From NCBI RefSeq assembly GCF_018390605.1, contig NZ_JAHBGD010000002.1, forward strand, positions 186,001 through 250,000: a stretch of 64,000 nucleotides of DNA. The letters run 5' to 3'. This document shows, in pieces, positions 8,728 to 16,935 of this stretch (position 1 is its first letter; each line of letters opens with the position of its first letter). The stretch comes from Ancylobacter defluvii (lineage in GTDB: Bacteria > Pseudomonadota > Alphaproteobacteria > Rhizobiales > Xanthobacteraceae). The notes beneath the pieces were generated by a model. It was not told the origin of the DNA. It worked only from the letters and a program-made list of their open reading frames with translations, and did not search any database. The position numbers were made by a program, and so were the translations under genes.

Positions 8728-10329
8728 TCAATGCGCGTCGCGGGACGGCCCTTTGGGCGGCGCCACCTTGCGCATGAGCGGCACCATGGCGGTGGCCAGC
8801 ACGAAGCAGACGAAGATGACCGCGAAGGCATCCGAAAAGGTCATCACCAGCGCCTCACGATAGGCGAGCGACCATAGCTGCTTCAATGCCGCCTCCTGCC
8901 CGCGCGTCGCATCGCCGCCGAGAACAAGGGCGTGATGGCGCCCCACCTTGTCGAGGAAGGCCGCCAAGGCGTCGTTCGCCGGTGTCAGACGCTCGGCGAT
9001 GCGCAGGAAATGCAGGTTGGTGCGATCGTTGAGGATGGTACCGCAGGCGGCGATGCCGATGGCGCCACCAAGATTGCGCATGAGATTGAACAGGCCGGAG
9101 GCCAGCTTGAGCTTGTTCGGCGCCAGCCCGCCGAGCGTCAGCGTCACCGTGGGTGCGACGGCGAATTGCTGGGCGAAGCCGCGCAGCGCCTGCGGGAACA
9201 GGAGCTCGCGCCAGCCCCAATCATGGGTGATCGGGGTGAAGCTCCACATGCTGAGCCCGAACAGCGCCAAGCCGAGCATCATCAGCCAGCGCAGATCGAA
9301 GCGCCGGGCGCAGAAGGTGTAGACCGGGATCGACAGCACCTGGAAGATGCCGGTGGAGAACACGGCAAGGCCGATCTCCAATGCGCTGAAGCCGCGCACC
9401 CGGCCGAGGAAGACCGGCGTCAGATAGATGGTGGAGAAGATGCCGACGCCGGTGACGAAAGAGAAGAAGCAGCCCAGCGCGAAGTTCCGGCTCTTCAGCG
9501 CCGTCAGGTCGACGATCGGGTGCGCAGAAGTCAGGGTGCGCCAGACGAAGCCGATGCCGGCGACCACCGCGATCAGCGCGGTGGCGCGCAGGGTGGCGTC
9601 CTCCATCCAGTTCCAGCGCGGCCCCTCCTCCAGCGTGTACTGCAGGCATCCGAGGAACAGCACCATCAACACGATGCCGGGATAGTCGGCGGTCCTGAGC
9701 AGCGCCGGCTCCGCCGTGTCGATCCGCACCATCAGCGGCACCACCACGGCGACGAATACGCCGGGAACCAGATTGACGAAGAACAGCCAGTGCCAGGAAT
9801 AGTTGTCGGTGATCCATCCGCCGACGGTGGGGCCGAGCGTCGGCGCCAGCGACGACAATGCGCCGATGGTCGCCGCGGCCACCACGACTTTCTTGCCGGG
9901 AAAGAAGGCGAAGGCGGTGGTGAAGACGGTCGGGATCATCGAGCCGCCGAGGAAGCCCTGCAGCGCCCGGAAGGCGATCATGCTCTCGATGTTCCACGCC
10001 CAGCCGCACAGCAGGCTGGTGAAGGTGAAACCCGCGGCCGAGGCGCAGAATAGCCAGCGCGTCGACATCACCCGCGCCAGGAAGCCCGACAGCGGGATGA
10101 CGATGATCTCGGCGATCAGATAGCTGGTCTGCACCCAGGCGACCTCGTCCTGGCTTGCCGACAGCCCGCCGCCAATATCGCGCAGCGAGGCGGAGACGAT
10201 CTGGATGTCGAGCAGGGCGATAAAGAAGCCGACACACATCACCGCGAAGGCGAACACCTTGGCGCCGTCGGAAAGCTGGTTTCCGCCGGGGCGGGCCGCC
10301 GCTCCCGCCACGACGCTCGCCGTGCTCAT
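8728..10329 (-). CDS. DHA2-family MFS multidrug efflux transporter (EmrB-like)
   Basis: Inner-membrane drug:proton antiporter, 533 residues, the usual size for 14-helix EmrB/QacA transporters. Family patterns: FFIALLDIQIVSASLRDIGGGL in helix 1, SYLIAEIIVIPLSGFLARVMSTRWLF (motif A region), FRALQGFLGGSMIP and APTLGPTVGGWITDNYSWHWLFFVNLVPG (motif C region). The ATG at 10329 overlaps the stop of the upstream HlyD-type gene by 4 nt. It works with that adaptor, and probably an outer-membrane channel encoded elsewhere, as a tripartite pump. Confidence 0.93.
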   Translation of the reverse strand: MSTASVVAGAAARPGGNQLSDGAKVFAFAVMCVGFFIALLDIQIVSASLRDIGGGLSASQDEVAWVQTSYLIAEIIVIPLSGFLARVMSTRWLFCASAAGFTFTSLLCGWAWNIESMIAFRALQGFLGGSMIPTVFTTAFAFFPGKKVVVAAATIGALSSLAPTLGPTVGGWITDNYSWHWLFFVNLVPGVFVAVVVPLMVRIDTAEPALLRTADYPGIVLMVLFLGCLQYTLEEGPRWNWMEDATLRATALIAVVAGIGFVWRTLTSAHPIVDLTALKSRNFALGCFFSFVTGVGIFSTIYLTPVFLGRVRGFSALEIGLAVFSTGIFQVLSIPVYTFCARRFDLRWLMMLGLALFGLSMWSFTPITHDWGWRELLFPQALRGFAQQFAVAPTVTLTLGGLAPNKLKLASGLFNLMRNLGGAIGIAACGTILNDRTNLHFLRIAERLTPANDALAAFLDKVGRHHALVLGGDATRGQEAALKQLWSLAYREALVMTFSDAFAVIFVCFVLATAMVPLMRKVAPPKGPSRDAH

Positions 10330-11504
10330 GGGTGTTCGGCCGCCACCACGGCCGCCGTGCCGGCCTGTGCCTCGCCCACTTGCGCCTTGCCCGCCGCTCC
10401 GCCACGCCGGTCGACTTCCGCCGTGACCGAGAGGCCGGGCCGCAGCACCGCCAGATGCGCGGCATCGCCGTCCAGCAGGATGCGGACCGGGACGCGCTGC
10501 ACGATCTTGGTGAAGTTGCCGGTCGCGTTTTCCGGCGGCAGCACGCTGAACTGGGCGCCGGTGGCCGGCGCGAGGCTCTCCACCCGTCCGCGGAAGACCT
10601 CGCCGGGCAGCACGTCGGCGGTGATGAGCGCCTCCTGACCCGGATGCAGTCCGGCCAGCTGGCTCTCCTTGAAATTGGCGTCCACCCACAGGCCGCGGGC
10701 CGGCACCACCGACAGCAGCGCCGCACCGGCATCGGCATAGGCGCCGACGCGGGCGCTGCGGTTCCCCACCACCCCGTCAATGGGTGCGCGCAACTGCGTG
10801 AAGCCGACATTGAGCCGGGCGATGTCGCGGTCCGCCCTTGCCTGATCCAGCGCCGCCTCGGCCTGCCGCTTCTGGCTGTCGATCACCTCGATCTGCCGCC
10901 GCGCCGCCTCGAGGGCGGCTTCGGCGCGCTGCTCGCCGGCCTTGGCCTTCTTCAGATCGGCATCGGCCTGCTCGAAGCGCTGCTGCGAGGCATATTGCGC
11001 CGAGGACAGCTGGTGATAGCGGTCAAAGTCCGCGCGGGTGCGGGCGGTCTCCGCCTGCGCCGAGACGAGCTCCGCCTCGGCCTGCATCACCAGCGCCTGC
11101 TGCAGCGCCCGCGTCGCATCGAGATTGCCGATGGCGGCCTGCTGCGCGGCGACGCTCGCCTCGGCGCGGGCCAGGGCGGCGCGATAGTCGCGGTCGTCGA
11201 TGCGCACCAGCAGGTCGCCGGCATGCACCGCCTGATTGTCGCCCACCGCCACCTGATCGATGAAGCCCGGCACCTTCGGGGCGATGACGGTCACTTCGCC
11301 GCCGACATAGGCGTCGTCGGTGCTCTCCAGGAACCGTGCCATGGTCCACCAATGGCGCCCATAGGTGGCGCCTGCCAAGACCAGCGCTCCCAGGGCCACG
11401 CCCATGAGCAGCCGCTTGAGATTGAAGCGGCGCCTGGTCGCGGGCAGCGAGCCGGGACGGTCGATTTCGGTCAATCCGCTATTTCGTTCGGCAACCTCGC
11501 TCAC
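10326..11504 (-). CDS. HlyD/EmrA-family efflux adaptor (membrane fusion protein)
   Basis: Periplasmic adaptor, 392 residues, anchored by one N-terminal helix (about residues 32-50). Then come the first half of the biotinyl-lipoyl domain (TDDAYVGGEVTVIAPKVPGFI), a long alpha-helical hairpin rich in Ala/Gln/Arg (about 100-225), the second lipoyl half (LRAPIDGVVGNRSARVGAYADAG) and a beta-barrel. This is the EmrA pattern. It overlaps the EmrB-like gene by 4 nt and starts 12 nt downstream of the HxlR gene, so regulator and pump form one operon read leftwards. Confidence 0.93.
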   Translation of the reverse strand: MSEVAERNSGLTEIDRPGSLPATRRRFNLKRLLMGVALGALVLAGATYGRHWWTMARFLESTDDAYVGGEVTVIAPKVPGFIDQVAVGDNQAVHAGDLLVRIDDRDYRAALARAEASVAAQQAAIGNLDATRALQQALVMQAEAELVSAQAETARTRADFDRYHQLSSAQYASQQRFEQADADLKKAKAGEQRAEAALEAARRQIEVIDSQKRQAEAALDQARADRDIARLNVGFTQLRAPIDGVVGNRSARVGAYADAGAALLSVVPARGLWVDANFKESQLAGLHPGQEALITADVLPGEVFRGRVESLAPATGAQFSVLPPENATGNFTKIVQRVPVRILLDGDAAHLAVLRPGLSVTAEVDRRGGAAGKAQVGEAQAGTAAVVAAEHP

Positions 11505-11516
11505 GACGGGTGCTCC

Positions 11517-12005
11517 CTAGAGGACCGGAGGGTCGGAGAGGCGGCGGCGCATCCGCTCGTCGGCGGCCGGACCGGCGACGGCGCGAACCCGCATCTCCGC
11601 GATCGGCCGCCCGGTCGCCCGGTCGCAGAGGACCGGCTCGACCGCCTCGCCGCTTTCGCGGTCGATCAGCTCGACGCTTCGGCCTTCCGTCGCGAACTGC
11701 CGATTGCCCCAGGCGAGCAGGCTGAGCAGCACCGGACGGAAATCCCGCCCCCGATCGGTCAGCACATATTCGTAGCGGGGCGGCCGCTCCATATAGCGCC
11801 GCTTCTCCAGCAACCCGGCCTCCACCAGCGCGGCAAGACGCCGCGACAGCGTGTTGGTGGCGACGCCCAGGCTCGCCTGGAATTCATCGAAGCGGGACAG
11901 GCCATAGAAGGCGTCGCGCAGGATGAGGATGCTCCACCACTCCCCCACATGCTCAAGGCTGCGGGCGATGGGGCACTGCATGTGGCCGAAGCTCGTACGT
12001 TCCAT
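11517..12005 (-). CDS. HxlR-family transcriptional regulator
   Basis: 162 residues. The winged helix is typical of HxlR: CPIARSLEHVGEWWSILILRDAFYGLSRFDEFQASLGVATNTLSRRLAALVEAGLLEKRRY, followed by YEYVLTDRGRDF. The conserved cysteine near the N-terminus (C11, in MQCPIA) is the residue that senses thiol stress in some HxlR proteins (HypR/QorR type). The C-terminal 60 residues are an extension. It is the first gene of the operon with the EmrAB-like pump, and a perfect inverted repeat begins 13 nt upstream of its start, so it most likely represses itself and the pump. Confidence 0.9.
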   Translation of the reverse strand: MERTSFGHMQCPIARSLEHVGEWWSILILRDAFYGLSRFDEFQASLGVATNTLSRRLAALVEAGLLEKRRYMERPPRYEYVLTDRGRDFRPVLLSLLAWGNRQFATEGRSVELIDRESGEAVEPVLCDRATGRPIAEMRVRAVAGPAADERMRRRLSDPPVL

Positions 12006-12017
12006 GGCGCGCTTGTA

Positions 12018-12050
12018 ATCCAGTAACTTTCATAATGCAAGTTACTGGAT
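12018..12050. promoter_or_regulatory. Perfect inverted-repeat operator for the HxlR regulator
   Basis: ATCCAGTAACTT (12018-12029) and AAGTTACTGGAT (12039-12050) are exact reverse complements across a 9-nt spacer. GTAACT/AGTTAC-type repeats are the usual operator form for HxlR proteins. It sits immediately upstream of the HxlR start codon (12005) and would cover the promoter in both directions. Binding is inferred from position and symmetry. Confidence 0.8.
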
Positions 12051-12239
12051 GCCACGGGACACGTCGACCTCGCCAATGTGATCCGTGCGCATGCCGGGAT
12101 GGCGATCGGGGCTCCGGCAAGCTTCACCCGGCACATGCAGCCGGCCGCGCTATTCGAGCGCCGATGGAGATTTCCCGACGGCGCCGACTTCCCTAAGGTC
12201 ATGAACGGCGAGCCGCGCGCAGAAAAATTCCTGCCGTGA
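12036..12239 (+). pseudogene. Possible gene remnant divergent from hxlR
   Basis: Open frame on the plus strand, about 67 codons, reading ...DLANVIRAHAGMAIGAPASF...FPDGADFPKVMNGEPRAEKFLP and ending at TGA 12237-12239. Possible starts are GTG 12078 or ATG 12099, neither with a ribosome site. Genes divergent from HxlR regulators are often their targets, so this could be the 3' remnant of a former target gene. I do not recognise the family, and it may equally be a chance frame in GC-rich DNA. Confidence 0.25.
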
Positions 12240-12266
12240 TGTCGGAATAGCCTGTGCCGGTTCGTC
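12240..12266 (+). promoter_or_regulatory. Candidate ECF42 promoter of the sigma-factor operon
   Basis: TGTCGG at 12240-12245, a 17-nt spacer, then CGTC at 12263-12266, 70 nt before the first gene of the operon. As I recall, the published ECF42 promoter motif has TGTCGA at -35 and CG(A/T)C at -10. The match is therefore five of six plus four of four. Positive autoregulation by the sigma factor at the end of this operon is inference. Confidence 0.5.
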
Positions 12267-12336
12267 CTCGCATCATCGGTGCCGGCTCGCTTGGCCGCGG
12301 CGCCGATGCAAGGGGATCGTCCAGGGAGCGAAAATC

Positions 12337-12750
12337 ATGAACGTACAGGCTTATCTGATGTTCAACGGCCTCACCGAAGAGGCCATCGCGTTCTACAAGA
12401 CCGCTGTCGGTGCGCAGGTTACCGCACTGATGCGGTTCAGCGACGCGCCGGAGCCGCCGCCGCCCGGCATGGTCCCGGAGGGCTGGGGCGACAAGATCAT
12501 GCATTCGAGCTTCAGGGTCGGCGACGCCGAGCTGATGGCGTCCGATGGCTGCCAGTCCGACGAGGCCGGCTTCAGCGGCATCTCGCTGGCGCTTTCGGTC
12601 GCGTCTCCCGAGGAGGCGCAGGCGAAGTTCACCGCCCTTTCCGAAGGCGGCGAGGTGACCATGCCGCTGGCCAAGACCTTCTTCTCGCCGGCCTTCGGCA
12701 CGCTGACCGACCGTTTCGGCGTGTCGTGGATGATCGTCACCAACGAGTAG
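12337..12750 (+). CDS. VOC-family PhnB-like protein
   Basis: 137 residues of the glyoxalase/bleomycin-resistance (VOC) fold, PhnB-like subgroup: MNVQAYLMFNGLTEEAIAFY, IMHSSFRVGDAELMASD, and the C-terminal FGTLTDRFGVSWMIV. Members are often mislabelled demethylubiquinone methyltransferase; no methyltransferase motif is present. GGGAGCG precedes the ATG. It is the first gene of the ECF42 operon, followed 12 nt later by the Asp-box protein. PhnB-like VOC proteins occur often beside ECF42/DGPF genes. Biochemical activity unknown. Confidence 0.85.
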   Translation: MNVQAYLMFNGLTEEAIAFYKTAVGAQVTALMRFSDAPEPPPPGMVPEGWGDKIMHSSFRVGDAELMASDGCQSDEAGFSGISLALSVASPEEAQAKFTALSEGGEVTMPLAKTFFSPAFGTLTDRFGVSWMIVTNE

Positions 12751-12762
12751 CGGGAGGGTGCC

Positions 12763-13848
12763 ATGGCGAAGCAGGTCTTCATTCTGGTCGGCACCCGCAA
12801 GGGCGCGTTCATCCTCGAGAGCGACGCCGCGCGCCGCTCATGGGAGGTGCGCGGCCCGTTCTGCGAGACCTGGCCGACCAACCATGTCGTCGCCGACCCG
12901 GCGAGCGGCATCATCTATGCCGGCGGCGGCAATGAGTGGTTCGGCCCAGCGGTGTGGAAGTCCACCGACTTCGGCGCCAGCTGGACGCATTCGAGCCAGG
13001 GCCTTGCCTATGAGGCGGGGCAGGCGCCGGTGAAGGCGGTGTGGAGCCTCGCCGCCGGCGGCGATGGCAGCCTCTATGCCGGCGTCGAACCGGCCGGGCT
13101 GTTCCGCAGCCTCGATGGCGGCGAGAGCTGGGCTCACCTCGACGGGCTGCAAAAACATCCGACGCGACCGGAGTGGAACCCCGGCGGCGCCGGGCTGATC
13201 CTGCATTCGCTGGTGCTCGACCCCACCGACGACGGCAGGATCTGGATCGGCATCTCCGCCGCCGGCGTGTTCGCCACGCAGGATGGCGGCGCCAGCTGGG
13301 AGACCCGCAACCGCGGCACCCGCGCCGACTTCATGCCCGAGGGGCAGAACTATCCCGAATTCGGCCAGTGCGTGCATTGCCTCGTCATGGCGCCGGGCGG
13401 CGGCGAGCGGCTCTACCAGCAGAACCATTGCGGCATGTACCGCTCGGACGATGGCGGGCGCGCGTGGGAGAGCATCGAGACCGGCCTGCCCTCCTCCTTC
13501 GGCTTCCCCGCCGCCGCGCATCCACGCGACCCGGACAGCCTCTACCTCATCCCGCTGAACGGCGACATCAAGGGCCGCTTCATGCCGGAGGGCAACACCG
13601 CGGTGTGGCGCACCCGCGATGCCGGGCGAAGCTGGCAGGCCATGCGCGCCGGCCTGCCGCAGGGCGGCGCCTATTTCAACGTCTTGCGCCAGGCGATGGC
13701 GACCGACACGATGGAGCCGGCCGGGGTGTATTTCGGCACCAATGCCGGCGGGCTCTATGCCAGCATCGACGAGGGCGAAAGCTGGGACTGCGTCGCCCCG
13801 CATCTGCCGACCATCACCTCGGTCGAGACGCTGGTGATCGAGCGCTAG
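12763..13848 (+). CDS. Asp-box (BNR) beta-propeller protein
   Basis: 361 residues without a signal peptide, so probably cytoplasmic. Six Asp-box repeats (S/T-x-D-x-G-x-x-W) are visible: STDFGASW, SLDGGESW, TQDGGASW, SDDGGRAW, TRDAGRSW and SIDEGESW, spaced as blades of a propeller. The N-terminus reads FILVGTRKGAFILESDAARRSWEVRGPF. The arginine triad and catalytic residues of sialidases are not evident, so the frequent label exo-alpha-sialidase is not supported. It is followed 11 nt later by a MoaD/ThiS-like gene, a pairing that suggests a joint function, which remains unknown. GGGAGGG precedes the start. Confidence 0.85.
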   Translation: MAKQVFILVGTRKGAFILESDAARRSWEVRGPFCETWPTNHVVADPASGIIYAGGGNEWFGPAVWKSTDFGASWTHSSQGLAYEAGQAPVKAVWSLAAGGDGSLYAGVEPAGLFRSLDGGESWAHLDGLQKHPTRPEWNPGGAGLILHSLVLDPTDDGRIWIGISAAGVFATQDGGASWETRNRGTRADFMPEGQNYPEFGQCVHCLVMAPGGGERLYQQNHCGMYRSDDGGRAWESIETGLPSSFGFPAAAHPRDPDSLYLIPLNGDIKGRFMPEGNTAVWRTRDAGRSWQAMRAGLPQGGAYFNVLRQAMATDTMEPAGVYFGTNAGGLYASIDEGESWDCVAPHLPTITSVETLVIER

Positions 13849-13859
13849 GGAGCGTTGCC

Positions 13860-14168
13860 ATGAGCGAGGACGCGCTGCGGGATCCGCCGGCGGATCAGAC
13901 GGCGCCGGTGCTGGTGCGCCTGCCGCCGCATCTCGTGGTGCTGTTCCCCGGCGCGCCGCGGCTGGTGCCGCTGGTCGCCGGCAGCGTCGCGGAGATGGTG
14001 GACGGGCTCGATGCGCGCTGGCCCGGCATGCGCGAACGCATCTGCGACGAGACGCCGGCGATAAGGCGGCATATCAACGTGTTCGTCGACGGGCGCCGCG
14101 CCCGCCTGTCGACGCCGCTTGCCCCGGGCGCGGACGTCTTCGTGCTCACCGCGATCAGCGGCGGCTGA
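13860..14168 (+). CDS. MoaD/ThiS-like ubiquitin-fold protein
   Basis: 102 residues ending in ...DVFVLTAISGG. The C-terminal Gly-Gly and the preceding VFVDGRRARLSTPLAPGADVFVLTAISGG stretch are the hallmarks of MoaD/ThiS sulfur carriers, whose C-terminus is adenylated and thiocarboxylated. No MoeB/ThiF-type activating enzyme or MoaE is encoded in the window, so partners would be elsewhere. GGGAG lies 8 nt before the ATG. Its place between a propeller protein and a DGPF protein inside a sigma-factor operon points to a role other than cofactor synthesis. Confidence 0.78.
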   Translation: MSEDALRDPPADQTAPVLVRLPPHLVVLFPGAPRLVPLVAGSVAEMVDGLDARWPGMRERICDETPAIRRHINVFVDGRRARLSTPLAPGADVFVLTAISGG

Positions 14169-14194
14169 CCTCCTAGGAAATCGAAAGGCCACAC

Positions 14195-14566
14195 ATGTTC
14201 TACGCCCTGCTTTGCTACCATCAGGAAGACGTCGTCTGCGCCTGGACCAAGGAGGAGGACGACGCGGTGATGCGCAAGCTCGCCGTGGTGCAGGAACGGC
14301 TCGCCAGGGAAGGCAAGCTCGGTCCGGTGGCGCGGCTGCTGCCGACAACTGCCGCCACCACGCTGCGCAAGGACCAGGACCCCCCGCTGGTGCTGGACGG
14401 TCCGTTCGCCGAGACCAAGGAGCAGTTGCTCGGCTTCTATCTCCTCGACTGCGCCGACCTCGAGGAAGCGCTCGGCATCGCCCGCGAGCTCGGCGCCGCA
14501 AATCCCGGCGGTTCCTACGAGATCCGCCCGGTCGGCATCTTCCATGATGGCGGCGCGCGGCCGTGA
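14195..14566 (+). CDS. YciI-like (DGPF) protein of the ECF42 operon
   Basis: 123 residues of the YCII/DGPF family: MFYALLCYHQED, a helical middle, then the signature VLDGPFAETKEQLLGFYLLDC and GSYEIRPVGIF. DGPF proteins are the defining neighbours of ECF42 sigma factors, and their function is not settled. The stop (14564-14566) overlaps the sigma-factor ATG by 1 nt (TGATG), so the two are translationally coupled. Confidence 0.92.
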   Translation: MFYALLCYHQEDVVCAWTKEEDDAVMRKLAVVQERLAREGKLGPVARLLPTTAATTLRKDQDPPLVLDGPFAETKEQLLGFYLLDCADLEEALGIARELGAANPGGSYEIRPVGIFHDGGARP

Positions 14567-15822
14567 TGGACGAGGCGCGCTGGATCGGCACCACGCTTGC
14601 CGCCGCGCGCCCGCAGGCGCTCGCCGCGCTGCTGCGCTATTTCCGCGACCTCGATCTCGCCGAGGAGGCGTTCCAGGAAGCCTGCCTGCGGGCGCTGCGG
14701 AGCTGGCCGCAGAACGGGCCGCCGCGCGACGCGGCCGCCTGGCTGATCCTCGTCGGCCGCAACGTCGCGCTCGATTCGGTGCGGCGGCGCGCCAGGCAGA
14801 CCGACCTGCCGCCGGAAGACGCGCTCTCCGACACCGATGACGCCGAGGCCGAGATCGCCGAGCGCATCGACGGCTCGCATTACCGCGACGACGTGCTGCG
14901 GCTGCTGTTCATCTGCTGCCATCCCGACCTGCCGGCGACGCAGCAGATCGCGCTGGCGCTGCGCATCGTCTCCGGGCTGTCGGTACGGCAGATCGCCCGC
15001 GCCTTCCTGGTCACCGAGGCGGCGATGGAGCAGCGCATCACCCGTGCCAAGGCGCGCATCGGCAAGGCCCAGGCGAACGGCACCGGCGTGCCGTTCGAGG
15101 CGCCGGGCGCGGTGGAGCGGGCCGAACGGCTCGGCGCCGTCGCCGCGATGATCTATCTGGTCTTCAACGAGGGCTATTCCGCCGCCGGCGACACTTCCGG
15201 CGCGCGCGAGCCGCTGTGCGAGGAGGCTATCCGCCTCGCCCGCCTGCTGCTGCGCCTGTTTCCGGCCGAGCCGGAGATCATGGGGCTGGCCGCGCTCATG
15301 CTGCTCCAGCACGCCCGCGCCGGCGCCCGCTTCGGCGCGGATGGCGCGGTGATCCTGCTCGACCATCAGGACCGCCAGCTGTGGAACGCGGCGATGATCG
15401 CCGAAGGGCTCGCTTTGCTCGACAAGGCGGTGCGCCACCGCCAGCCCGGCCCCTATCAGGTGCAGGCGGCGATCGCGGCGCTGCATGCACGCGCGCCGAC
15501 GCCCGAGGATACCGACTGGGCGCAGATCGACCTGCTCTACGGCATGCTGGAAATCATGCAGCCCTCGCCGGTGGTGACGCTCAACCGCGCGGTGGCGGTG
15601 GCGAAGCTGCGCGGGCCGCAGGCGGCGCTGGCCATGGTGGAACCGCTCGGCGACACGCTCTCGGGCTATTTCCACTATCACGGCCTGCGCGGCGCGCTGC
15701 TGATGCAGCTCGGCCGGGCGAGGGAGGCGCGCGAGGGCTTCATGACCGCCATCGGCCTCGCCAGCACGGCGGCCGAGGCCGACCATATCCGCATCCATCT
15801 GGACGGGATGGACAAGGGCTAA
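14566..15822 (+). CDS. ECF42-type RNA polymerase sigma factor with C-terminal repeat domain
   Basis: 418 residues. Region 2 lies at about 15-80 (LLRYFRDLDLAEEAFQEACLRALRSWP, WLILVGRNVALDSVRRRAR) and region 4 at about 115-170 (QIALALRIVSGLSVRQIARAFLVTEAAMEQRITRAKARI). The remaining 240 residues, beginning MIYLVFNEGYSA, form the helical TPR-like/DUF6596 domain specific to ECF42. That domain is thought to replace an anti-sigma factor in controlling activity. No anti-sigma gene is present. Start choice: ATG 14566 in the TGATG overlap; GTG 14563 adds one residue. It ends a five-gene operon that it probably transcribes itself. Confidence 0.93.
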   Translation: MDEARWIGTTLAAARPQALAALLRYFRDLDLAEEAFQEACLRALRSWPQNGPPRDAAAWLILVGRNVALDSVRRRARQTDLPPEDALSDTDDAEAEIAERIDGSHYRDDVLRLLFICCHPDLPATQQIALALRIVSGLSVRQIARAFLVTEAAMEQRITRAKARIGKAQANGTGVPFEAPGAVERAERLGAVAAMIYLVFNEGYSAAGDTSGAREPLCEEAIRLARLLLRLFPAEPEIMGLAALMLLQHARAGARFGADGAVILLDHQDRQLWNAAMIAEGLALLDKAVRHRQPGPYQVQAAIAALHARAPTPEDTDWAQIDLLYGMLEIMQPSPVVTLNRAVAVAKLRGPQAALAMVEPLGDTLSGYFHYHGLRGALLMQLGRAREAREGFMTAIGLASTAAEADHIRIHLDGMDKG

Positions 15823-16076
15823 GCCCGCCGGCGCAGGGCGGAGAATGCCGTGCCCCGACAGATGTCACCCCATATCCGCGCCGGCGCCGCCGCCCGCCAC
15901 CCTGCCGCGCAGGGAAACCAGCATCTGTCCCCTCCCCGACTTGGGCGGCATCGGCAATCGCGCGCCTGTCGGCGTTCACCTTGTCGCGCAATTGCGTGCC
16001 GACGGACCGCCTACCCGTCTTGCGTGCATGCGCCGGCCCTGCCTAGATAGGTTCGGCAAACCAATGGGGTGGCTGC

Positions 16077-16901
16077 ATGTTCCCGCGCTTCGACTGGCAG
16101 GCCGCACTGACCCGCGGTTCTCTTGTTTTCACGCTGCTCTCGGCGCTGGCGGCGCCGGCTCTGGCCGCCTCCTGCGGCAATGACGGCGCCGGCTTCGCGG
16201 CCTGGTTGAGCGACTTCCGCAAGGCCGCCGCGGCGCAGGGCATCTCGGCCCGCGGGCTCGCGGCACTCGACGGCGTGCAGTATGACACCAGCGTCATCCG
16301 GCTCGACCGCAACCAGCGGCATTTCTCGGTCAGTTTCGAGGAGTTCATCGCCAAGAGGGTGAGCGGGGGGCGGATCTCGCAGGGCAAGGCCAAGCTGAAG
16401 CAGCATGCCGATCTCCTCGCCCGCATCGAAAGCCGGTACGGCGTTCCCGCCCCGATCCTCGTGGCGATCTGGGGCATGGAGACCGACTACGGCGCCAACC
16501 AGGGCAAGAAGCCGGTGTTCCAGTCGCTGGCGACGCTGGCCTATGACTGCCGGCGCTCGGAATTCTTCACCGGCCAGTTGCTCGACGCGCTGCGCATCGC
16601 CCAGCGTGGCGATCTCTCCATCGGCGAGATGCGCGGGGCCTGGGCCGGCGAACTCGGCCAGACCCAGTTCATGCCCACTTCCTATGTGCGCTTCGCGGTG
16701 GATTTCGACGGCAACGGCCGTGCCGACCTGATCCGCAGCCCCGCCGACGTGCTGGCCTCCACCGCGAACTATCTGCGCGGCTATGGCTGGAGCGGCAAAT
16801 CGTGGGAGAACGGTGCCAATGCCGGGGCGCTCGCTGGCTGGAACAGGGCCGGCGTCTACCAGAAGGCCATCGCCTACTTCGCCACCAAGCTGGCCAACTG
16901 A
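16077..16901 (+). CDS. Lytic murein transglycosylase (MltB family)
   Basis: Periplasmic peptidoglycan-cleaving enzyme, 274 residues. A signal peptide runs to about residue 31 (ALAASCG) with no lipobox cysteine in place, so it is soluble rather than a lipoprotein. The SLT_2 domain carries the catalytic glutamate in WGMETDYG (E135), then ELGQTQFMPTSY and a C-terminal NYLRGYGW. Length matches short MltB-type enzymes lacking the C-terminal peptidoglycan-binding domain. Upstream 15823-16076 contains no recognisable gene. Downstream is a convergent LysR gene. Confidence 0.92.
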   Translation: MFPRFDWQAALTRGSLVFTLLSALAAPALAASCGNDGAGFAAWLSDFRKAAAAQGISARGLAALDGVQYDTSVIRLDRNQRHFSVSFEEFIAKRVSGGRISQGKAKLKQHADLLARIESRYGVPAPILVAIWGMETDYGANQGKKPVFQSLATLAYDCRRSEFFTGQLLDALRIAQRGDLSIGEMRGAWAGELGQTQFMPTSYVRFAVDFDGNGRADLIRSPADVLASTANYLRGYGWSGKSWENGANAGALAGWNRAGVYQKAIAYFATKLAN

Positions 16902-16935
16902 ACCGGCCGTGCACGCGGCGCCGGCCGGCCTCCGC

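Noticed and set aside
12337..12750. Demethylubiquinone methyltransferase label for the PhnB-like protein
   Set aside because: The protein is a VOC-fold member without a SAM-binding motif.
12763..13848. Sialidase (neuraminidase) identity for the Asp-box protein
   Set aside because: Asp boxes alone do not give sialidase activity; the arginine triad and the Asp/Glu/Tyr active site are not evident and there is no signal peptide.
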